Positions 12,885-25,155 of a stretch of 64,000 nt of DNA are shown in pieces. Location: NCBI GenBank assembly GCA_029237695.1, contig CM055280.1, forward strand, positions 36,726,508 through 36,790,507, in the 5' to 3' direction. The DNA comes from Conchocele bisecta (lineage: Eukaryota > Mollusca > Bivalvia > Lucinida > Thyasiridae). Each line of letters starts with the position of its first letter. Position 1 is the stretch's first letter. Under the pieces are notes generated by a model. That model had not been told where the DNA came from. It ran no database searches and was given only the letters and a program-made list of their open reading frames with translations. A program made the position numbers and the translations under genes.

Positions 12885-13450
12885 CATATATATGTGACTG
12901 GAGAAATTGGGCTTATGGGTTTTGCGACCAGTGTATATCCAGATCAGCATGTGCATCCGCAGTCTGATCAGGAACTGGACTGTTTGTCGTTCCATTAATG
13001 AAACACCCGTTGTGCGTCTAACAAGCAATATGTAGAGTTTATTCAACTACCATTTTGAAATACCGGATTTATATCACGAGACATCTGGAAATCAAAGAAA
13101 CGAGCGAGTGCGGAGCACAAGTTTCTTTGTCGGATTTACAGATATCAAGGGAAATAAACCTGGTATTTCAAAATGGTAGTGTATATTATATGATTTTCGA
13201 AAAATGTGAAATTTGCTCTTAGACCAGCTTATAACATCAAAATTGACAATTTTGACGTTCGCGTATGAATTGTTTCTTCGCCGGAAATGACGTTTCGCTA
13301 TATATAATGTCTAGAAAGAAATATTTCCTTCAAGGAAATAAATGCTACCAGAAATATGGTGAATCACTGGGTAGCATGTAATATAGATCGCTATCAGGCT
13401 ACACGAGTGTTCTATTTGATCAGGGGATACACTGGCCACAAATCGACTAA
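12885..13450. mobile_element. Foldback element related to 8869-9105, split by another element
   Basis: The arms resemble those at 8869-9105 (GTGACTGGAGAAATTGGGCT at 12894 and its diverged reverse near 13400-13445). Between them lies a second foldback at 13046-13180, whose ends ACTACCATTTTGAAATACC and GGTATTTCAAAATGGTAGT are exact inverted repeats. Confidence 0.65.
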
Positions 13451-13459
13451 GCCCCATAT

Positions 13460-14470
13460 CCCCTTTTCATAAATGGACTAGTCTGAAAACCATTTTATGG
13501 CGATTGGATTGGTCCGGAATTCAATATATAAAAATCCATCACGAGCCGGCTCATCAGGATCTGCACTTTTTGCAAATAATTTTCTTATTTTTTATAACAA
13601 AAATATCCCCTTTTTATAAATGGACTAGTCTGAAAACAATTTTGTGGCGATTTAATTGGTCCGGAAATCAACATATAAAAATCCATCACGAGCCGGCTCA
13701 TCAGGATCTGCACTTTTTGCAAATAATTTTCTTATTTTTTTACAACAAAAATATCCCCTTTTCATAAATGGACTAGTCTGAAAACAATTTTGTGGCGATT
13801 GGATTGGTCCGGAATTCAACATATAAAGATCCACCACGAGCCGGCTCATCAGGATCTGCACTTTTTGCAAAAAAAATCTTATTTTGACAACAAAAATATC
13901 CCCTTTTCATAAATGGACTGGTCTGAAAACCATTTTATGGCGATTGGATTGGTCCGGAAATCTACATATAAAAATCCATCACGAGCCGGCTCATCAGGAT
14001 CTGCACTTTTTGCAAATAATTTTCTTATTTTTTACAACAAAAATATCCCCTTTTCATAAATGGACTAGTCTGAAAACCATTTTGTGCATGGCGATTGGAT
14101 TGGTCAGGAAATCAACAGAATGAATCCATCACAAGCCGGCTCATCAGGATCTGCACCTTTTGGAAAAAAAATCTTATTTTTTACAACAAAAATATCCCCT
14201 TTTCATAAATGGACTAGTCTGAAAACCATTTTGTGCCGATTAGATTGGTCCGGAAATAAATGGACTAGTCTGAAAACCATTTTGTGGCGATTGGATAATT
14301 GGTCCGGAAATCAACATATAAAAATCCATCATGAGCCGGCTCATCAGGATCTGCACTTTTTGCAAATAATTTCTTTTTGACAACAAAAATATCTCCTTTT
14401 CATAAATGGAAAATGGACTACGGTAGTCTGAAAATAATTTGATGGCAATTGGATTGGTCCAAAAATCCAT
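13460..14470. repeat. Satellite array, about 147-bp unit, about seven copies
   Basis: GGACTAGTCTGAAAA starts at 13475, 13622, 13770, 13915, 14062, 14211, 14262 and 14415, giving steps of 147, 148, 145, 147, 149, 51 and 153. One partial unit follows 14211. Each unit contains CACGAGCCGGCTCATCAGGA. The frames that stay open across units are a by-product of the period, which is a multiple of three. Confidence 0.92.
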
Positions 14471-14479
14471 TCCAATTTC

Positions 14480-17020
14480 CAGTTACTTATGGGTGAAAGG
14501 ATTAAATTATAACATTCATTTTATTTTACCTCAGGTTATGACCCAGCTTTTTCATCAAAACAAATTTAAAATATGCAAATATATGCCCAAATATATATGT
14601 GAATATATAAAAGATTAAACAAGAATGCGTACGAAATTACCAAACATTATGGTCGATTCGTAACTACAGGTATATTTACGAAATTACCGGAAAACCTGTG
14701 CGAATTGACCAAACACGGAACGAAATGGTATGGACACCAAACTTTACCGGCATGGTCCTTAGGTGAAGCCTTTTCAAAGGTGTTAAAAGAAAGTCGACCT
14801 CAATCCAAGATAGCCGCCGTTGAAAGTTTAAATCCTTCGAACGACGAATCCAAGATCATCCATATTTTAATTACACCCCTCTCCCGTGCGGCCCCTGTGC
14901 CCAATGTCAAGGCCTAATTACTTTTAAGTATTTGGTTAACGGTTTTTCATGTACTATATCTATGCACCTGCTTTGCCCATTACCTTCAACCTTCACATGG
15001 CTGTTTATCATCATCTATATTTTCATTCTACCCGCCTCCCGTGCGGTCCCTGTGCCCAATGTCAAGGTCTAATTACTTTGAAATGTTTAGTTTGTGTCGC
15101 GCCCGGTGTCACGCCCGCTTGCGTAAAGCGCGATATAGTCGGCACTTTGGCGTACGTACGTGTGTCCGGTTAAAGTTTTTTGGTTAACGTTTTTCCGTCT
15201 ACTATATCTCTTTTTTTAGTATCCATGCCTAGCCACAAGGCGCGACATGCAGGCCGCGGCCATCTAGTCTCAATATGAAACCATTATGTCATTCAAGATG
15301 GCCGCCAAAAGGTCAAATTTTTATTTTGTTCATATGTGGTCATGTAATATGTCAAATCGAAAGTATCGATGAGCCGATCGCTGTCATATAATGTTTCTTG
15401 AAATAAAGTCATTATGAAATGTGGATGAGAATCTAATGATTTATCAAACACCCTCACCGATAGGCAGAAGGGGATATAGCGATGTCGATGAGACTTCACA
15501 TGTACATTGATATCGATATGGGGAATACGCCTACTGAAAACGATGCTTATCGCCCAAGGTCAAGGTCACAGGTGCTAAAAATAGATTGTTTATTCGTACG
15601 CTTACAAATCATGTAAACGTAGCATTAACTCGACTATCTTTTGTCCGATCTTCATATTTCTGGGGCCACAGGGTCAAGTTCAGTTATTTTGCGTTAATTG
15701 TTTAGTGTTTTGTCATAACATCAATGTATTTCCACCTACTGTCTTAAAACTTACTACATGCCTTCATTGTGATATGTCGATGAACATAAGGATATTGATA
15801 AAAAAATATATTTTTCGCATTTCTGGGTTTGACTCCGTTTATTTCATTTTAAGTTTTTAGCATTTCGATCATAGCTTCAACACCTTACCACATACTGTCT
15901 TCAAATTTACTACATGCCTTTATTGTCATATGTACATGTACATAGGGGTATTAAAATAGTTTTGTGATGGTTCTTTGGCCCCACTACTTCATTGATATTT
16001 TAAGACAGACATGCCTCGAAAGGCGAGATGTTTAATTCCGCGGAATTCTTGTTTTATAATTAAATTTATGGTTTTCTTTATGGAGCATCGTCATATGTCA
16101 CTGAAGTGTTTGTAATATCATCGCACATCATTCTACAAAAAAGTTGCCGCCACCCCTAGCCGCAAGCTCAAGGTCAATTCATTATATTTTTTAACATCAT
16201 CACGCATCATTCTGCGCACAATTTCCCATCCCCGCTAACCCGAAGGTCAAGGTTGTGAACTTGGTCAGGGCTGACGCGGGGTTACAGTAAGTGGACAGAC
16301 GTAATTTCCCGCAACTTAAAATCCTTTAGACTTACATGTATTTCCAAATTTGGTTTCAAACATGCTGCTCAGTACATACTGAACCAATTGTAAAGAAATC
16401 ATTCTTGCTGAATACCCAATAGATTTGTGCAGAATATGATGGCTTTGACTATTAATTTGCTCATACAGTTTAATAGATACATATATTTAAATTTTACATA
16501 TTTTTGTAACGTTCTCTTTGTGCGATGTCACAATTGATGTCAATGGGAAACGGTGTATTACAACATATCCCAAATGTTGAAAGGCATATGTATCGAGAAA
16601 ACTACTTGGAAAAGTGAGTATCTGAAACGATCACATTCTGCAGAAATATACTGGTTATTTTCACTACTTGTTTTTCATTTAAATATGCTCGGTATGCACT
16701 GAGCATCATGTTTACATGTACAGTTGAAAATGCATGTAAATCTATGGGATTTCAATGGATGGGAAATTACTTATCCGTAAGTTCTAGTTTTATCAGCATT
16801 CACAAACATGTTTACTGGACATCTGTTTTGGGATGTGAATACATTTAGCAAATTCCGCACATACTAATTAAATTTACCGGCTCCTGATAGTAGTGACCAA
16901 CTTTTTATAAATACATTTCTTTATGCCTAAACAATGAACAAAAGTATAGTCATATTAACATATTATATAATTTAGCTGAGATGTAGAAGAAATATGAAGA
17001 CAATGTGTTTCATTTGGTAG
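14480..17020. other. No gene seen; old repeat fragments
   Basis: There are several short mollusc-type repeat fragments here (CCTCCCGTGCGGTCCCTGTG twice near 14880 and 15035, CAAGATGGCCGCC at 15294, CAAGGTCAAGGTCAC at 15555). No coding-like stretch is visible. Confidence 0.5.
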
Positions 17021-17025
17021 TTATC

Positions 17026-17267
17026 AGGCGCGGATCCAGGATTTCGAGTTAGGTGGGGCGTAACTATTTTGGAATACTTGACTAGCGCTAGGGGGGTCCG
17101 GGGGAATTTTTTGAAATCTACATCGCATTACCTGTGTTCTGGCGCATTTTGGAGCAAAACACGTGCCTTGTAACTTGTAAAAAATCTTTACTCGGCGAAT
17201 TTTAGGGGGGGGGGGGCGCGCGCCGGGTCCGCCGCCCCCCCCCCCCCCCCTGAATCCGCCCATTGCT
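17026..17267. mobile_element. MITE-like element with G and C homopolymers
   Basis: The left end GCGCGGATCCAGGA and the right end CCTGAATCCGCCC are imperfect inverted repeats. The interior has a run of G (about 17206) and a run of C (about 17235) around GCGCGCGCCGGGTCCGCCG. The open frame across it on the minus strand is a low-complexity artefact. Confidence 0.6.
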
Positions 17268-17324
17268 ATGAGGATGAATTGTATGCATTTCCTATACTGG
17301 AAACCTTTTGAATCTCTTTCATAG

Positions 17325-17462
17325 ATCTTCACCACAAATCGTACGTTTAACATTGACGAAGCTGTCGTGGAAGCGTTCCTGAATGCCACTGTGAGGAGCA
17401 TTCCAAATGCATTGGCATCGCCAGACCGGGCTCGTTTGTCCATTAGAGGTGTGGTGACACAG
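17325..17462 (+). CDS. Host exon, OB-fold/RPA-like gene, internal
   Basis: This 138-bp segment is open in one frame (46 codons) and is bounded by a good acceptor (ctctttcatag before 17325) and donor (CAG then gtaaga at 17463). Both ends are in phase 0. It encodes a helix-like stretch with FNIDEAVVEAFLNATVRSIP, then RLSIRGVVTQ, which reads like the first strand of an OB fold. Base composition is clearly more GC-rich than the flanks. The next exon of the same gene is probably 19559-19659. The function as a nucleic-acid-binding protein is an inference from that pairing. It could also be a relic exon, because nothing upstream in the window supplies a start codon. Confidence 0.6.
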
Positions 17463-18412
17463 GTAAGAACATGCTTGGTATCGAATTAAAAAGAATATTG
17501 GTAAAACCGATGGATGCTCTCTGACGGGTGGTTGACTAAATGCAAGAAAAGTCGACTGTGACCTACTTTCTTTGGCACTTAGCAAATGTGTTTAGCAAAC
17601 TATACCACATACTGCCACCAAACTTTGACAACTATATCAATGTATGGTATATATCACATACCCTTGTATACCATGTGACATTGACCTTATTATTGCCCCT
17701 GATTCACTCAGTCCTTTCGCATTTATATTGTATCTCTAACACATGCAGCCACCAACATTGGACAACAATTCGGTGTATGGTATACATCATATACTAACGT
17801 ATATCATGATTTTCATGTCACTTTCACCTACTTTTTTACCATGTCATTTCGCAAGTTACTTGTGCTGCCAGCGGGGAAATTCATGTGGCGATATGCCACA
17901 TTTCTGTTTTTTTATAACCTCACCAATTTATTGGGTGGGCATTATGTTTCACTTTAGGCCTTGTCTGCCCGTCTGTCCATCTTCATTTTTGTCGCACCCA
18001 ACTTGTCGGTCAGCGCGATATTGGATAACTACTTTTACATGTCCGATCTGTACGAAACTTCATATGTACATTTGTATACGTAACATCGTGGCGAGACACC
18101 TATTGCTAAAACAATTGTGTGTAGACGCATCGTTTACGAGCAATAACTTGAGTTTGCTATCAATCGTTTGTCCGATGTATGCTGTCAGTGCGGGCATCCG
18201 TTACCGATGTACATATTTCTAGTTGTTGGTGCTGTCCTCATTGATACTTAACATTTGCATACATTTTATAATAGCACACTAGTACATGTATATTGTTACA
18301 CCCTCGCAACAAGGGAAACACCCTGTCCATTCGTCCGTCCGAATGCTTGTCGGTAACAAGTTTCTCTTCCAGCCTGTATCTTACGCATTAATGGGTCTAT
18401 GGTTTTGAAACC

Positions 18413-18836
18413 TGTTCAGGGTTCGACACTAACTGTTTTTCTTAGGGGTCCAGCAGGAATCTCTGCTTTTGAAAAGTGGGATCCCGCACTCAGAGTTAGG
18501 GATCCCGCCTAAATTATATAAAATAAAGACATTTTTGTTTCAGTACTTGTTTATTTTTCTTATTTTGTTTACAATAATTGATCCAGCATTTCATATGCCT
18601 TGCTGCACATCATGTCGTCTCCTGGGAGCTCATCAGAGATCTGTTCCTGAAATACATGGACAGTTCACACCTTAGTTTAATGCTTGCTTTTAGATCCATA
18701 TGTTTATGCTGTTTTATTTTCAATTATCCGGCACAAGGGCAATATTGTCACAGGTTGCCGGTTCAACTTTTTTAGGTTAGAGTCTGGCCCTATAGTTACA
18801 AAGTAGGCTAGCTGTCCCATAATTCAACCCTGAACA
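18413..18836. mobile_element. MITE-like element with TGTTCAGGGTT ends
   Basis: The left end TGTTCAGGGTTCGACACTAA and the right end AACCCTGAACA form short inverted termini. Part of the same family occurs in reverse at about 38085-38130 (GTTAGTGTCGAACCATGCCC). No transposase is seen. Confidence 0.55.
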
Positions 18837-19558
18837 ACAAGCTTACAAACTACACTGTAACAGTTATATATGTGATGATGTCTTAGCCTTAGGCCAACCT
18901 TAACGTTTCCCCTCCCATGACCCAGGCCTTCTATGTGTTGGTTGGTAGCCTGGGTAGGCAAAACCATTTTTTTATAACATCGATAGCATTGTTTTTGTGG
19001 AAGATAGCTGACATCTTGCAATAGTTCAGTTTGCCTTAATGATATATTATTTTATTTTTAGCCTTAATAATATTACCTTTGAGTTTCTCTCATCATTAAA
19101 AAATGGCCACCTTGGCCGGTCGCCACTGGTGTTCCAGTGGTGGATGGCAGCCTCCGGGTCATAGTCTACCACCGCTGGCACTTCGCGATTTTTTTCAGCA
19201 TCAGGTCAGTCAGGTGTCCGTCCCCTAGTCTGGACCTCCAGTCATTTTTTATCATTTTCATTCTGCTTGTTTCATATTACTACAACCTGTAACGAAAGTG
19301 CCCCTAGATCATGCAGGGCGAGATAACCTGGAATCATATTGCAACAAAGATCTAAACACAAAGTCAAACTTCTCTTGTATGTATATACACATAGACTTCC
19401 CTTTTTGTATGTATATACATATGCACATGTGTGCTCCCCGGCAAGCTCGAGTGAGGTGAACACATACTGGTCGGCAGCTATGCTTTTTGTTTATGTCACC
19501 AACAGTGTTGTCATCTGCCGAAACAATATATATCACAGAGTTGCACCTCCTGTTGAAG

Positions 19559-19659
19559 GTGTCACCGGTGAAGTCATCGCCAACACAAACATGGCGTCGC
19601 CGGAACATGACCGTTCAGGACACCGCAACAGCCAAGACGATCCGGCTGAAGCTCTGGGG
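19559..19659 (+). CDS. Host exon, OB-fold/RPA-like, internal
   Basis: The frame reads TWRRRNMTVQDTATAKTIRL followed by KLWG and then a donor (gtaaca at 19660). The string NMTVQDxTxxAKTIRLKLWG fits the core beta strands of OB folds in replication protein A-like proteins, where strand pairs end in LWG. The start is chosen after the AG at 19557-19558 because that keeps phase with the exon ending at 17462. The acceptor is weak and the true start could be further upstream. The exon ends in phase 2, which matches the phase of the terminal exon at 36576. Another exon may lie between them. Confidence 0.5.
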
Positions 19660-20838
19660 GTAACAAGACGACTTAGAGGTTCAGAAAGATGTGGCTTACA
19701 CAGCCAAAACTGTTACCACTTGTTTGTATAACAGGACTATGTCTGTCAGTTCAACCCCAGAAACCACACTCGAAGTGGTATGTTAGTCATTACACATTAC
19801 TATATGGCAATGTCCGTCCAATTGTTAGCTCCTACATTATTATGACCTACAACAACAGTGGAGGTGGCATTTAGATTAACATTGTCTGTCTCTCCCATCC
19901 GTCCATCACGAAAACCTAACATGCCGTAAATTGCATTTAGTTTCATGTTTTCCTTGACAAAATGTTTCGATGTTTCACATGTATACATGTGTCTTGTGTA
20001 TCATTGTGCAAAACACCCGCTATCCTGGCTAAGGCTAGCGACAAGGTGGCGCATGCTCACTGTTTCTCAAGCGATAGGTGGGACATCCGTGTTCCACCAA
20101 CACATATTCAGTTCAGTATATTTTAATGAATGTTGGCACAAAACAAGATGCGTTAAGTAAGGATTTCTGCCACACTGAAAGTTGGATTCTGATGACAAAG
20201 CAAACCGGTCACGGGTAGATGTGCATGAAGTCAGGGTTTCCGTGTTTGTCAATTTGTGCAGCTGTTATGGCCGTTTACATTTAATATTTAATTTCTGTTC
20301 AATAACTTCCCTGGATATTATCTATCTAAGTTCAACTTTGCAGATACTTGTTAGTAAGATGAAGGTAGTGTTTGCTAATTAACCAAATATGTGCATAATT
20401 AATATACATGCTGCAGTCTGGTTGGTTGACAGTTTTCATTCAATATCTTCAATGTTCTTAATATTTGTGACGTTTCCTTTTCTATGTGCTCCACGAGTAT
20501 ATAGCCGCCGCTTTGTCCATGCGTCTGCCCGTGTTTCTGTCCACATTGTTATATTTCCGTAATCTTTTGAACTGTGTTACCATCTGTGCCCTGTATGTGA
20601 AGGCCTATAATATCTGCATTGGTTCTACCCAGAAGACGTTAGCTTTTGAAAGGACATTATTTTCATTTTAAGCCAGGCCCATACTGTTCCCATGATGCCA
20701 TCCCCACGGTCAAGGTCACGTAACTTTTTGTTCAAAATTGTATACTTCTCAAGAATAGTTACTACTCAATCCAGCAGTCGGAACGCATCGGTGTGTTTTA
20801 CCAATATCCTTGTTATTTACAATATTCATTTTTTCCAG

Positions 20839-20976
20839 GTGGAGGCCAATCAGTCGGACCAAGCTGGTAAAACTGAAGTTGTTGTTGTTGACATGGCACA
20901 GATGACACAGAGTAATCATATCCCAAGACATACATTTCTACAGTGCTTCAGTGGGTGGTTGGTCGGGAGCATGTGA
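20839..20976 (+). CDS. Host exon-like segment just left of the Polinton
   Basis: A strong acceptor (ttttttccag) precedes 20839. The frame begins VEANQSDQAGKTEVVVVDMA and continues to a TGA at 20974-20976, only 18 bp before the Polinton end. The real 3' border may be an earlier donor; candidates with GT lie at 20942 and 20951 but none is a strong consensus. The segment follows the two upstream exons on the same strand and may belong to the same gene. If the stop is real, the isoform would end here. Confidence 0.42.
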   Translation: MEANQSDQAGKTEVVVVDMAQMTQSNHIPRHTFLQCFSGWLVGSM

Positions 20977-20988
20977 AGGGTAATTTAA

Positions 20989-20994
20989 TGATGG
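20989..20994. repeat. Left target-site duplication of the Polinton
   Basis: TGATGG lies directly before the left terminal repeat and is repeated directly after the right one (35200-35205). A 6-bp duplication is the known length for Maverick/Polinton integration. Confidence 0.85.
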
Positions 20995-21209
20995 AGTAGT
21001 ATATAGGGATTCAAAATGATACCACCTACGGTGGTATCATTTCCACCCCTATATACTACCCCCACCACCCCCGAAAAACCCAAAAATTGGTTAACGATGA
21101 AATTGTCTCCCTACAGCAAATTTATGAATTTTTTGAGAAAATAATTTTGAATAGAAGGAGTCAAAATGATACCACCTCCAACCAAAAGTTGGTGGTGGTA
21201 TTGAACGAT
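20995..21209. repeat. Left terminal inverted repeat of the Polinton
   Basis: This 215-bp repeat matches the reverse complement of 34993-35199 with few changes. Its outer part (20996-21059) is itself a foldback: GTAGTATATAGGG at the outside pairs with CCCTATATACTAC at 21047-21059. The inner end is TTGAACGAT at 21201-21209. Confidence 0.95.
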
Positions 21210-21338
21210 AAAAAGTCAAAATCATTAATGCAATTTCAATGTGCCCACGAGTGATAGTTTATATTCTAACACCCTATTTTTCTCCTCCAATATAGCTAAT
21301 TTATTTTGCAGATCAGCAACTAATTCTACCAGCTCTAG

Positions 21339-21620
21339 TCAACCACGTTCCCCTTTAGCCACCTGACAGCGCAGTTGCTTATGTCTACAAAGAGTTTGGG
21401 CACTAACGAATTTACAAGGGCATCTGGGGCATTGAAATTGCGGGGCGACACAAGGAAATGTTCTACGTCTCGATAGATGCCTTCGTAGATATTCTTTACA
21501 CGTAAAAGTCTTACAACAAGTCACACACTCCATTATATATTTGTATATGTTTATATTTAATTGGACGTGAAAAAAACATGATGTAAAGTTTTCATGTCCA
21601 ATTGAACAGATAAATTTCAT
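21339..21620 (-). CDS. Small C2H2 zinc-finger protein
   Basis: The frame encodes two zinc-finger-like units: CVTCCKTFTCKEYLRRH followed by a late Cys, and FQCPRCPCKFVSAQTLCRHK. The second is a plausible C2H2-type finger with Cys pair, Phe, Leu and His in register. The upstream-most Met gives 93 residues. The Met at residue 30 (start at 21533) is more likely, because the preceding residues are AT-driven and the finger begins immediately after it. It diverges from the polymerase across a short AT-rich spacer. A small DNA-binding regulator is a reasonable guess; no particular target is implied. There is no visible damage. Confidence 0.6.
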   Translation of the reverse strand: MKFICSIGHENFTSCFFHVQLNINIYKYIMECVTCCKTFTCKEYLRRHLSRRRTFPCVAPQFQCPRCPCKFVSAQTLCRHKQLRCQVAKGERG

Positions 21621-21638
21621 AGGTTATATACAGAAAAT

Positions 21639-24600
21639 ATGATAACGCCAGAAACTAGAGCAGAAATCGAAAGTTTGAGAAGAGAAGCCGAATCTCTAGG
21701 GATTACTTATAGTAAACGGTTGAGAGTTAAGGGGTTGACAAAGCTGATAAACGCCACAAAGAATGAAACGTTTATGAAGCGATTTACCCGCGCCCACAGA
21801 CGAGGAGCCTTTAAAGACCTCTCACTAGCAGAGGAAGTTGGTAACATCATTCAAAAAGAAAGTATTGCGGGGTTAAAGGCTAGTGTAATAAAACCCTCAA
21901 GCACCAATTCCAGACGCACAGGTGACCCAATACCAAATAATAAGAAAGAATATAGAGCTCGCGCGATAGTGGCAGAAGGTGAAGAAATATTGGGGGCTCA
22001 CGATGAAAGATTAGAAAAGGTAGAAAAGGGAAGACGGGTAGTTACATTATCCTTTCGTAAAAACATTGACATTAACGAGTCTGAACGCATGTCCGATAAA
22101 CTCGCTCATTATCTATCAACCAAATTTTATTTGAGATATTCATATTCTTACAAGCTAGAACATATGGAGGAAACTAAAAATGGAAAACCTATAACTATAA
22201 TATTTCACAAAAATCTCGGTAGTGAACCACTATCATCAATGAAAACCGTTAAAAATGGTTGTCAGATAAGGAGCAAACACGAATAACGTCTGATAAAAAA
22301 GACAGACCAAATACAAAGTGGAAGTTTGTAAGAAGGGTAGAGGTTTTTGTAAAGCTAATACAGGGCAGTAGGGGAATAGATTTGGGACTACAATCCAAAG
22401 AAGCAGCAGGAGGAGAACTTCCAGAATGGTTGAAGAATGAAAAAGGTATGTATTCTTTAGATAAGTATAATGACGACCTTTGTATGTTCAGGTGTCTAGC
22501 TATGCATATGACAAGTGCAAGGCCCGACAGATGCACAGACAATGCGAAAGAACTTAGTAAGCAATATTAAGTAGTATTGTGGTTTCACCAATTCCTTTTT
22601 CAGATCTGAAAAAGGTTGAAGAGTTTTTTAAAATCGGTATAGAAATATATCAACCCACCGAATGTGGCGTATGGTGGTTGAAAAAGGTACCAGCGCATGA
22701 TAAAGCAATAGGTAATAAACCAATGATAATAGGACTGTTTAATAAACACGCATTTCTGATAAAAAAACTTAAACATTTATCTAAAAGTTACGCCTGCGAT
22801 AATTGCGAACAGAAATTCACGAAAGCGAGTAATATGAAGAGACACGGACCAAAATGTATGAAAGGTGAGACAAAAGTAATATGTGATGGTAATTATTTAG
22901 AGCGCCCGCGTTCGTCGTTCGAGAAAGCGTTTTACCCAAAAAATTCTAACTGTTATGGGGCGATCAATTGGATGTACTCTGTGGAAAAGCAGGAGGGAAT
23001 TCACATTCACCACGAACAGTGTGGACATGGGGGTGAAAGATGGATAATAGGAGCTCCAGTAGATGGATACTGTCCAGAAACTAATACCGTATATCAATAT
23101 CACGGCTGTTACTGGCACGGGTGCGAGATTCATGCAAAGCATAGAAAAGAAGAACGCGCATCCACTATGAGAAGAGATAAATTTATTAGAAGCAAATAAT
23201 TCAACCTAGTAGTTATGTGGGAATGCGAATTCCAAAGAACGTGTAAAGACATAAAGTTCGGTTGTGACACTACTCTTTATCCATATCAGATAGTATACGA
23301 TTTTGCGGCGTATCTCCAGCCATAATTTGAAACTCTCGGTAATAGTTTAGAGTACGAAGCTGAGCACATTCCGGTAAGCGTTAGTATAGGAGATAATTTC
23401 TCAGGAACAGAAACTCATATTTGTGATAAAGATCCTGCAAAACTTATAGAAAAATTCGTAGAAGATTTGAAAGTCAGGGGAAAAGCTATAAGAGAAGAAG
23501 TATGGTCAAGATATGGGTTTAATACAGAATATTTACGTGAAAAACAAATTTCCCAGATCGAGCAGTGGATAGAGCAAGTACCGGTTATAGGTTTTAACAG
23601 CAGTAAGTGCGATATAAACTTAATACAGAAATATCTAGTAGGCGAACTGGCATCAACAACAAAGAAAGTAATGGTCGGAAAACGTGCAAACGCAACAATA
23701 TTTCTATTTACTCCAGAGTTTAGATTTCTTGATGTAATACTTTATCTAGGACCTGGTGTAAGATTAGAACTCCAACCCAATCTCGATTGGGTGGTAAAAC
23801 GTGCCAGGCCGTTTTGGGGTATGATGCAAACGCATTATATTTATCTACGCTAAATAAAGAGATGCCGTGTGGGAGAGAAACTATGCACCATATAGATACC
23901 CCACATAACCCTAAATTTATTTAAAAAAATTGTAAAAGAGTTTTATCTGGAGACTGGTTTTGGTTTGCGGAGGTGGATATAGAGGTTCCCAATAACTTAA
24001 AAGATAAGTTTTCTTTTTATAAATCGTGTTGTAGAGGTTGATGAAGTTCCAGATCACATGTTAAAATATTTAAAAGATACTGGCCGAACAAGAGGAGATG
24101 GAAAAAAATTGGTGGGATCTATGACCGCCACTAAAGTATTGCTGCACGCACCACTATTGAAATGGTATTTAAAACACCGCCTACAAATAACTGGAGTTCA
24201 TCGGGTTATAGATTATATTAGTGGAAACCCCTTCGAGTGGTTTGCCAAAGAAGTTACAGCCGCAAGACGAACAGGCGATGTAGAACCAAATAAGAAACCA
24301 GTAGCGGATATAATGAAATTATTAGGAAACTCGTGTTGTGGAAAAATGATAGAGGCAACAGAGAGACATTTAAATACGACATATACACAAAACGAAACCT
24401 GTGTTGACAAAGCATAAAGATCTGTATTCATTCTTTGACGATTTGGAAGAGATAGGAGATGCGTACGAAATATCTTCAAGAAAACCCTGGTGTGCGGTAA
24501 AGAGACCATTCCATTGTGGAATAGCGGTTTATCAACTAGCTAAATTGAGAAGGTTGGAATTTTACTACGAATTTCTAGACAAATACGTAAAAAGAGAAGA

Positions 24601-25111
24601 CGTTAAATTAATACAGATTGATACGGATAGTATGTATATAGGAGTTAGTGGAAAAACAATAGAGGAATTGATTAGACCTAACTTACTAGACGAGTTTGAA
24701 AAAGAAAAAAAGAAATGGTTGGCTTGGGATAAATGGAGCGAAAGAGAGCCCGGACTGTTCAAAATGGAATTTAGCGGAGATAGGGCGATAGCGATATCTA
24801 GTAAGTGTTATTTTGTATAAAAATTTAATTCCACTAATTTTGATAATTCTAAAGAATTAATTAATAAAAACTCTGCGAAAGGAATGTCCAAGAGAACAAA
24901 CAATTTAAATTGGGATAGATATAAACGAGTACTAAGTGAAACTACAGAAGGTGGAAAACATATTATAGATGTAGCACAAAACAGAGGATTCAAAATGAGA
25001 GACGGCGTTATGAAAACGTACTGTCAACAGAAATTAGGACTCTCGGCGTCCTACGATAAAAGACGCGTGTTACCAGATGGAATACAGAACCTATCTACTG
25101 ATTTAATTTAA
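21639..25111 (+). pseudogene. polB: Protein-primed family B DNA polymerase, heavily broken
   Basis: Pieces in all three frames add up to one Polinton-type polymerase of about 1150 codons. In order: an N-terminal region with DDLCMFRCLAMH (about 22470), a C2H2-like finger (22790-22858), an endonuclease-like segment with YHGCYWHGC (about 23098-23124) and WECEF at 23218, Exo I as YDFAAYL (23296, Glu replaced by Ala), Exo II as GFNSSKCDINLI (23590), a FLDVILYLGPG segment (about 23724), Pol A as YDANALYL (23820), Pol B as KLLGNSCCGK (24316, Tyr replaced by Cys) and Pol C as DTDS (24620-24631). In-frame TAA codons lie at 23197, 23323 and 24818. Frameshifts lie near 22260, 22565, 23810, 23930, 24030 and 24400. 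It cannot make active enzyme. The stop is at 25109-25111. Confidence 0.93.
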
Positions 25112-25155
25112 TTAAGAAAATTAGCAATCACCTTACGATTTATTAATAAATCAAT

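Noticed and set aside
13460..14470. Coding repeats in the 147-bp array
   Set aside because: Frames stay open only because 147 is a multiple of three. Units with 145, 148 or 149 bp break them and no protein pattern is kept.
17024..17443. 139-codon frame on the minus strand
   Set aside because: It runs through a MITE with G/C homopolymers and antisense to a better-supported exon.
17743..18222. 159-codon frame on the plus strand
   Set aside because: Composition is random-looking, it crosses mollusc-type repeat phrases (TTTTTGTCGCACC), and it has no domain or exon borders.
21639..25111. Polymerase expressed by programmed frameshifting or an altered genetic code
   Set aside because: The lesions include at least six shifts in no common slippery context and TAA stops. 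The neighbouring integrase has TAA, TGA and TAG in frame, so no single recoding rule would read through all of them. Decay is simpler.
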